Assembly (NCBI GenBank): GCA_028565635.1
Contig: JAOXYB010070056.1
Coordinates: forward strand, 1 to 24,084
Direction: 5' to 3'
DNA from: Phoronis ovalis
Taxonomy: Eukaryota > Phoronida > Phoronidae
DNA: 24,084 nt
The position numbers and the translations under genes were made by a program. Each line of letters starts with the position of its first letter. Position 1 is the first letter of the stretch. The notes under the pieces are model-generated. The model worked only from the letters and a program-made list of their open reading frames with translations. It ran no database searches and had not been told where the DNA came from. Of the stretch, positions 20,151-24,084 are shown in pieces.

Positions 20151-22340
20151 AATTATTTTTTTATTGTCTTCGAAAAAACAACATTTCTTTGCGAGCCTCG
20201 CCTCGGAGAAATTAAATAGTAACAGTAGTTAACTCTAGTTACTTTTGTCATTGTGCCTTCATGCAGTTTCGAAATGAATGAGTGAGAATTTGGATCACAG
20301 AAATGCGAGTTGTAAAAAAAGAGAGATAATATTAAACACTTCAATCTTTACATTTATCATAATTTGTTTTATGTCTGTATGAATTTTCAGAAGTTTTAAT
20401 TATAGTGTGTAATAATTGTTTTGATTAAATATACTTCTATGTCACATGCACATTTTATTTTACAAAGCTGTTGTAATTAAAACTAATAATATATGCATCG
20501 AAACTAGTGTAATTGTTAAAAATGCTATTTTATAAAATAAATATTTATGTTGTATTTATTTACACCTAAATGTATATGATTATATAAGCTACAATCATAC
20601 TATTTTTAAAAAACAGTTTGTCAGGTCAATAATTTAGTGCAGATTGGGACTATACAGATGACATGGTATTATATAAAATATATAAAGAAGTGTAGGTGCG
20701 ATGGTATATCACTCAATACAAAAGGCGTAGCATATGACAGTTACATATCATTTAAATGACACCCCAAACAGGGATATTTTCAGAATTTAAGTACGCTATT
20801 TTACAAAAAAAACCCGGCGATATCCGTAGCTGAAAAACATTCCCCTTTTAATTTTTGAAGGAGACCACGTACAATACAAGTTGTAAAGTCATTATTATAA
20901 ACTGTCCATTCGTATGCTATAAAAATGCAAAAGAGCGCACTAGCTACTGTGAAAATATACATTACAGTACAATCGTACGAGAACGAAATTCCCGTTAGCA
21001 GGTATAGATTTTTTTTAATATAATTTAAATATTAATTTCGGTTGTCTTTCCCTAAAATGATACGCCAAGGATGCCATTATACCACCAGAGCGACTTTTTT
21101 TTTAGTTTCGAAGACCTTAACTGTGTTTAAAATAAATACTTTTCTCTACGAATTTTGGAACTCTCTTGCGGTCCAAATCTAATTGTTGAGTGAGGTGTAG
21201 GTGCAGGTCGGCCGCAATTTCGACCGTCTTTGGGGACATGCATAGGCATTCTGCCAAGTTTACTGTTTTATCTTAATTAGAAACTATATATATTAGTAGT
21301 TTATGTTAATGTGTTATGCAAGTTATCTGCATGCCTGTTTATTCCCTTTTAATTTAGATGTGTCATCGTTAAATGCTACAATAGAGCATATGCATTATTT
21401 TATTAATATACCTCTCGTGGATGAAACTGTGCAGCCGTTCAGGTGATGCTTCTTCGGAGACCTTACACAAATAATCCATTTATTTTGATCTAATTGGTCT
21501 GCTATTGTATTTTAGACTAAGTATATGTGTACGTGCCACCTTTATTTACAGGTATTTGGATAATGACACAGGTGCTATATATTAATTGTGATTTGACACA
21601 TTGCATGATACATTCCAAGAAATATATCCTTAGCTAATAAAGGACGTTTTTTTTATTTATGTCGTGCATTTAGAAAATTTAATAATAAAAAGATGAATGC
21701 AAGCATTCTCGTAAAATGACATTTCTAGCAATGATAGTAATATTTCACATTTGTTTTGTCCGCAAGTATAAATTGATTCTTTACAATTATAATGGAAGGA
21801 TATTTCCGGAGCAGATGGTGCACTTTAATGGTATAGTAAGGTGTACGCGTGAGGGTTTTCTAATTACGGTGAGTGACACTGCTCAAACGGGCACATGGGA
21901 TTTACTAAACGTATATTACATATACAAATCAAAATAAATTTTGCTCTGCTTAAATCGTGGGTGATATCGAATTTCAAGTTAAACGCAACAAAAATACAAA
22001 GTAAAATCCTAAGCAATAAATACAAGCACACTGAGTACAACAAGTACAACAACTTGTAAAAGAAATAGTTTAAAAAATAAAAAAATGTTATAAATTTTTG
22101 TGTCCTTTATAACGTCCATCATATTTTCTTAACAAACAAACAATAATTGGTTTTGGCATTATTTTCGAGTCTATAAATGAGCACCTGCGTATTTTTTTTT
22201 TGTTTAAAATGCTGATGTATGAAAACCATATGAGTTTCACCCTATCCAGTACTGTATATTTTAATGTAATTGAATGTTTGTGTCGATTTTCCTTTTATCT
22301 AAATTTTTTCTGGCTTCTGTCTTGATCAGGCTTTATTTAA
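20151..22340. other. Intergenic AT-rich sequence
   Basis: No gene-like frame is visible on either strand. The short open frames at 20041-20232, 20153-20344, 21716-21937 and 21864-22052 have no recognisable features. A small G/C-richer patch lies near 21170-21235. No RNA gene was identified. Confidence 0.6.
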
Positions 22341-22358
22341 ATATCAGCTGATAAAAAC

Positions 22359-22500
22359 TATAAATAGATTATTGCGGAAATTAAAACCGGGATTTTTATC
22401 CAATCACATTGTCGCAAAGAAGTCACATGTCCAAAATAACGCGCGAACTTTCCAAGGTGATCGCCTGCTGACTCAATGAAACAATATCGTTTCTCTTAAT
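22359..22500 (+). promoter_or_regulatory. CDK2: CDK2 promoter region
   Basis: Just upstream of the CDK2 exon lie TATAAATAG (22359-22367), CCAAT (22400-22404), an E2F-like GCGCGAAC (22441-22448) and a consensus AP-1 site TGACTCA (22469-22475). E2F and CCAAT elements are typical of G1/S genes, which fits the product. The TATA-like motif lies upstream of the other elements and may be incidental. The start site is probably between about 22440 and 22530, by inference. Confidence 0.5.
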
Positions 22501-22548
22501 TTTGTAATGTAACTTCTTTCTTTTCTAAATAAAACTGAATGAGAATTC

Positions 22549-22673
22549 ATGAACGAGATGGAAAACTTTCAAAAAATTGAAAAAATCGGAGAGGGAACAT
22601 ATGGAGTTGTGTATAAAGCGAAAGACAAGTTAACCGGGAAAACAGTTGCTCTGAAGAAAATACGATTGGATAC
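22549..22673 (+). CDS. CDK2: Cyclin-dependent kinase 2, first coding exon (partial gene)
   Basis: This encodes the N-lobe start of a CDK2-type Ser/Thr kinase, which with cyclins E and A drives S-phase entry in the nucleus. From the second ATG (22558) the protein reads [20 protein letters not shown], then [10 protein letters not shown] up to the donor GTAAGC, ending in phase 2 within Thr39. Visible are the glycine-rich loop GEGTYG (11-16), the Wee1/Myt1 inhibitory sites Thr14 and Tyr15, and the ATP-binding Lys33. MENFQ and ALKKIRLDT favour CDK2 (or CDK3) over CDK1, which has MEDY and MKKIRLES. An earlier in-frame ATG at 22549 would add MNE, but the second has the better context (GAGATGG) and matches the family start. 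An in-frame TGA at 22540 limits the exon. The PSTAIRE helix and the rest lie beyond the window. Confidence 0.95.
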
Positions 22674-24084
22674 GTAAGCAATTTTCTATTTTCAGTTAGG
22701 ACTTTCTTCTTCTTCTTCCATTATAGTGCATACCTCTTAGTAGAGTAATTCGCACTTGAGTACAAATGATGTCTATATTTTTGTTTGCAGTCAACTTTGT
22801 CCATTCTTAATGTTGTCTTTCCTTCAACGGTAAAAATGTAATTATATTTTTACACCGTTCAACTGCAGGAATTCGACAAATTGTGACTTAATTTACTTGT
22901 ACTAGACTTGTAAAAGTTTCGGGGGGACACTCCCGATATAATTAAGGAAAACCCTTGTTGTGGCTGACTTTATACTGCCATACATCACATGTTTAACTAT
23001 GTAGCTTCGGGATCAGCTTATGCAACTCGCATGCTCAAAGTACTGATACAGGGAGGAAGGACTTCTGGTGCCTTAGCGTTATTCTTCCTACTATCCTAGT
23101 GTTCTTAGAATTTAAATGTCAGATTCAAGCTGACGTATTGGTCCTAACATTTTCCTATTCAAAAACTATCGTCTATCGAAATTAACAAACTATGAAACTT
23201 CCCATACAGAAATGTTCTGATGGTCTTATCAAAGGAAAAATATATAAATATTTCATGTGGCACAACAATTGTTGAATTTTAACGAATTTTAACTCAATAA
23301 ATACGAAGTGACTGTAATATGGCATCTCCCGAGAGTCTATATTGATTTTCACTGATTTTTAACCATCTGACTTGTTTACACATGTTTATCATATATATAA
23401 CGAACTAAGACCATTGTAATATTGCTGCATCAATAATTTCATTGTACAGGTGAGTTGTTTTAAATTCAAAAGACAAATTTTTGTAATAGGACCAACATGT
23501 CAGATGTTCGGCTTATTGTTAGGAGTAGATTCAAGATAGATAAGCTCTGGAAAACAACCACAAAGAAACTAAACACCATGTCTGGCGTCCTGACATACTG
23601 TTATCCTACTAACAGTAGGATAACAGTATGTCAGGAGCCAAAGCAGCTGACGTAGTTGCTGAGATTAAAGGCCATTCTAGTCGAATTGACATCATTGAAG
23701 TGTCATTCTTGTAGGCCAGTCTGGAGGCTTTGACAGTATTACTTCTAATCTCCCAGGAACGGGGATAACTCAGGGGCTACTTGATGAAAATGTTGGTAGG
23801 GATGTGCAGCCTAGGGTAAAAAACTTGACTGTGGTAAATAAAGGTATACCATGCTGAATAATCCCTACTTACAGTAATATCGATAGTCCACTAGCAGTAT
23901 CCAAAATGAGTGTCGTACTTGTATGAACTATTTCAGTCATACATTTTTATTCATATACACAATGCATGGGATAATGTTACATTCTGTAAATCTTGTAACG
24001 CAAATTAGATAAGTGTCGTTTTAAGTTTTCGTGGAAAATTTAAAAGGTTTGAAATGACTGCCTTTTGGTGTGAAAAAGTGGACG
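22674..24084 (+). other. CDK2: CDK2 intron 1 (runs off the window)
   Basis: At least 1411 bp after donor GTAAGC. No second exon (expected to begin with the end of the LDTE segment and PSTAIRE) is visible. It contains a CTT-rich stretch near 22705, a CAG/GTGAGT junction at 23449/23450, a long hairpin at 23584-23639 and a short decayed-looking open segment around 23497-23720. Confidence 0.7.
23584..23639. repeat. Near-perfect long hairpin (23-bp arms, 3-nt loop)
   Basis: The left arm 23588-23610 (starting TCCTGACATACTG) and right arm 23614-23636 are exact reverse complements, separated by AAC. Beyond one unpaired G at 23587, GGC (23584-23586) pairs with GCC (23637-23639). It lies in CDK2 intron 1. 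It may be an inverted duplication made by template switching, a foldback element end or a small hairpin RNA source. Confidence 0.9.

Noticed and set aside
21716-22052. Short frames on both strands before CDK2
   Set aside because: Chance length, no recognisable domains, no promoter or splice support.
1-24084. CRISPR array, operon, phage or bacterial mobile system
   Set aside because: Introns, animal gene families and AT-rich spacers show animal nuclear DNA; no spaced direct-repeat array other than the satellite-like one exists.

Overview
The window is animal nuclear DNA: AT-rich (roughly one third G+C by eye), with a multi-exon gene bounded by GT/AG splice sites, long introns and AATAAA signals, and no bacterial-style operons. 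All three recognisable genes lie on the + strand: the 3' part of a tensin gene, a class A G-protein-coupled receptor in one open exon, and the first coding exon of a CDK2-type kinase. The AT richness, the single tensin gene with a glutamine-rich linker, the intronless orphan-type receptor and the intronic tandem repeats suggest an invertebrate, perhaps a lophotrochozoan such as a bivalve mollusc. That placement is inference.

Layout. From 1 to 2837 there is no certain exon. Several promoter-like motif clusters occur there, and a tiny candidate first exon (571-582) ends in a strong donor in the right phase for the next exon. From 2838 to 14821, fourteen exons join in one frame (2589 nt, 862 codons plus stop). 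They encode a Ser/Pro/Gln-rich disordered linker, an SH2 domain and a PTB domain, which is the C-terminal half of tensin. The N-terminal phosphatase-like/C2 half is not in the window. The introns hold a 151-bp tandem array with an 18-bp array beside it (8241-8966), and a 294-bp MITE-like element with 17-bp terminal inverted repeats and perfect 9-bp target-site duplications (13009-13320). A long AT-rich 3' flank with several poly(A) signals follows the stop.

From 18403 to 19458 lies a 351-residue rhodopsin-family receptor that I cannot assign to a ligand. From 19459 to about 22350 I see no convincing gene. At 22549/22558-22673 the first coding exon of CDK2 follows a motif-rich promoter (CCAAT, E2F-like, AP-1). 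The rest of the window is CDK2 intron 1, with a near-perfect 23-bp-arm hairpin and a possible recursive splice site.

The three genes do not form a pathway: tensin links integrin adhesions to actin, the receptor is a membrane sensor, and CDK2 drives the G1/S transition. I found no new multi-gene system. The best-supported unusual items are the MITE, the repeat arrays, the hairpin, the glutamine-rich tensin linker and the possible internal tensin promoter.
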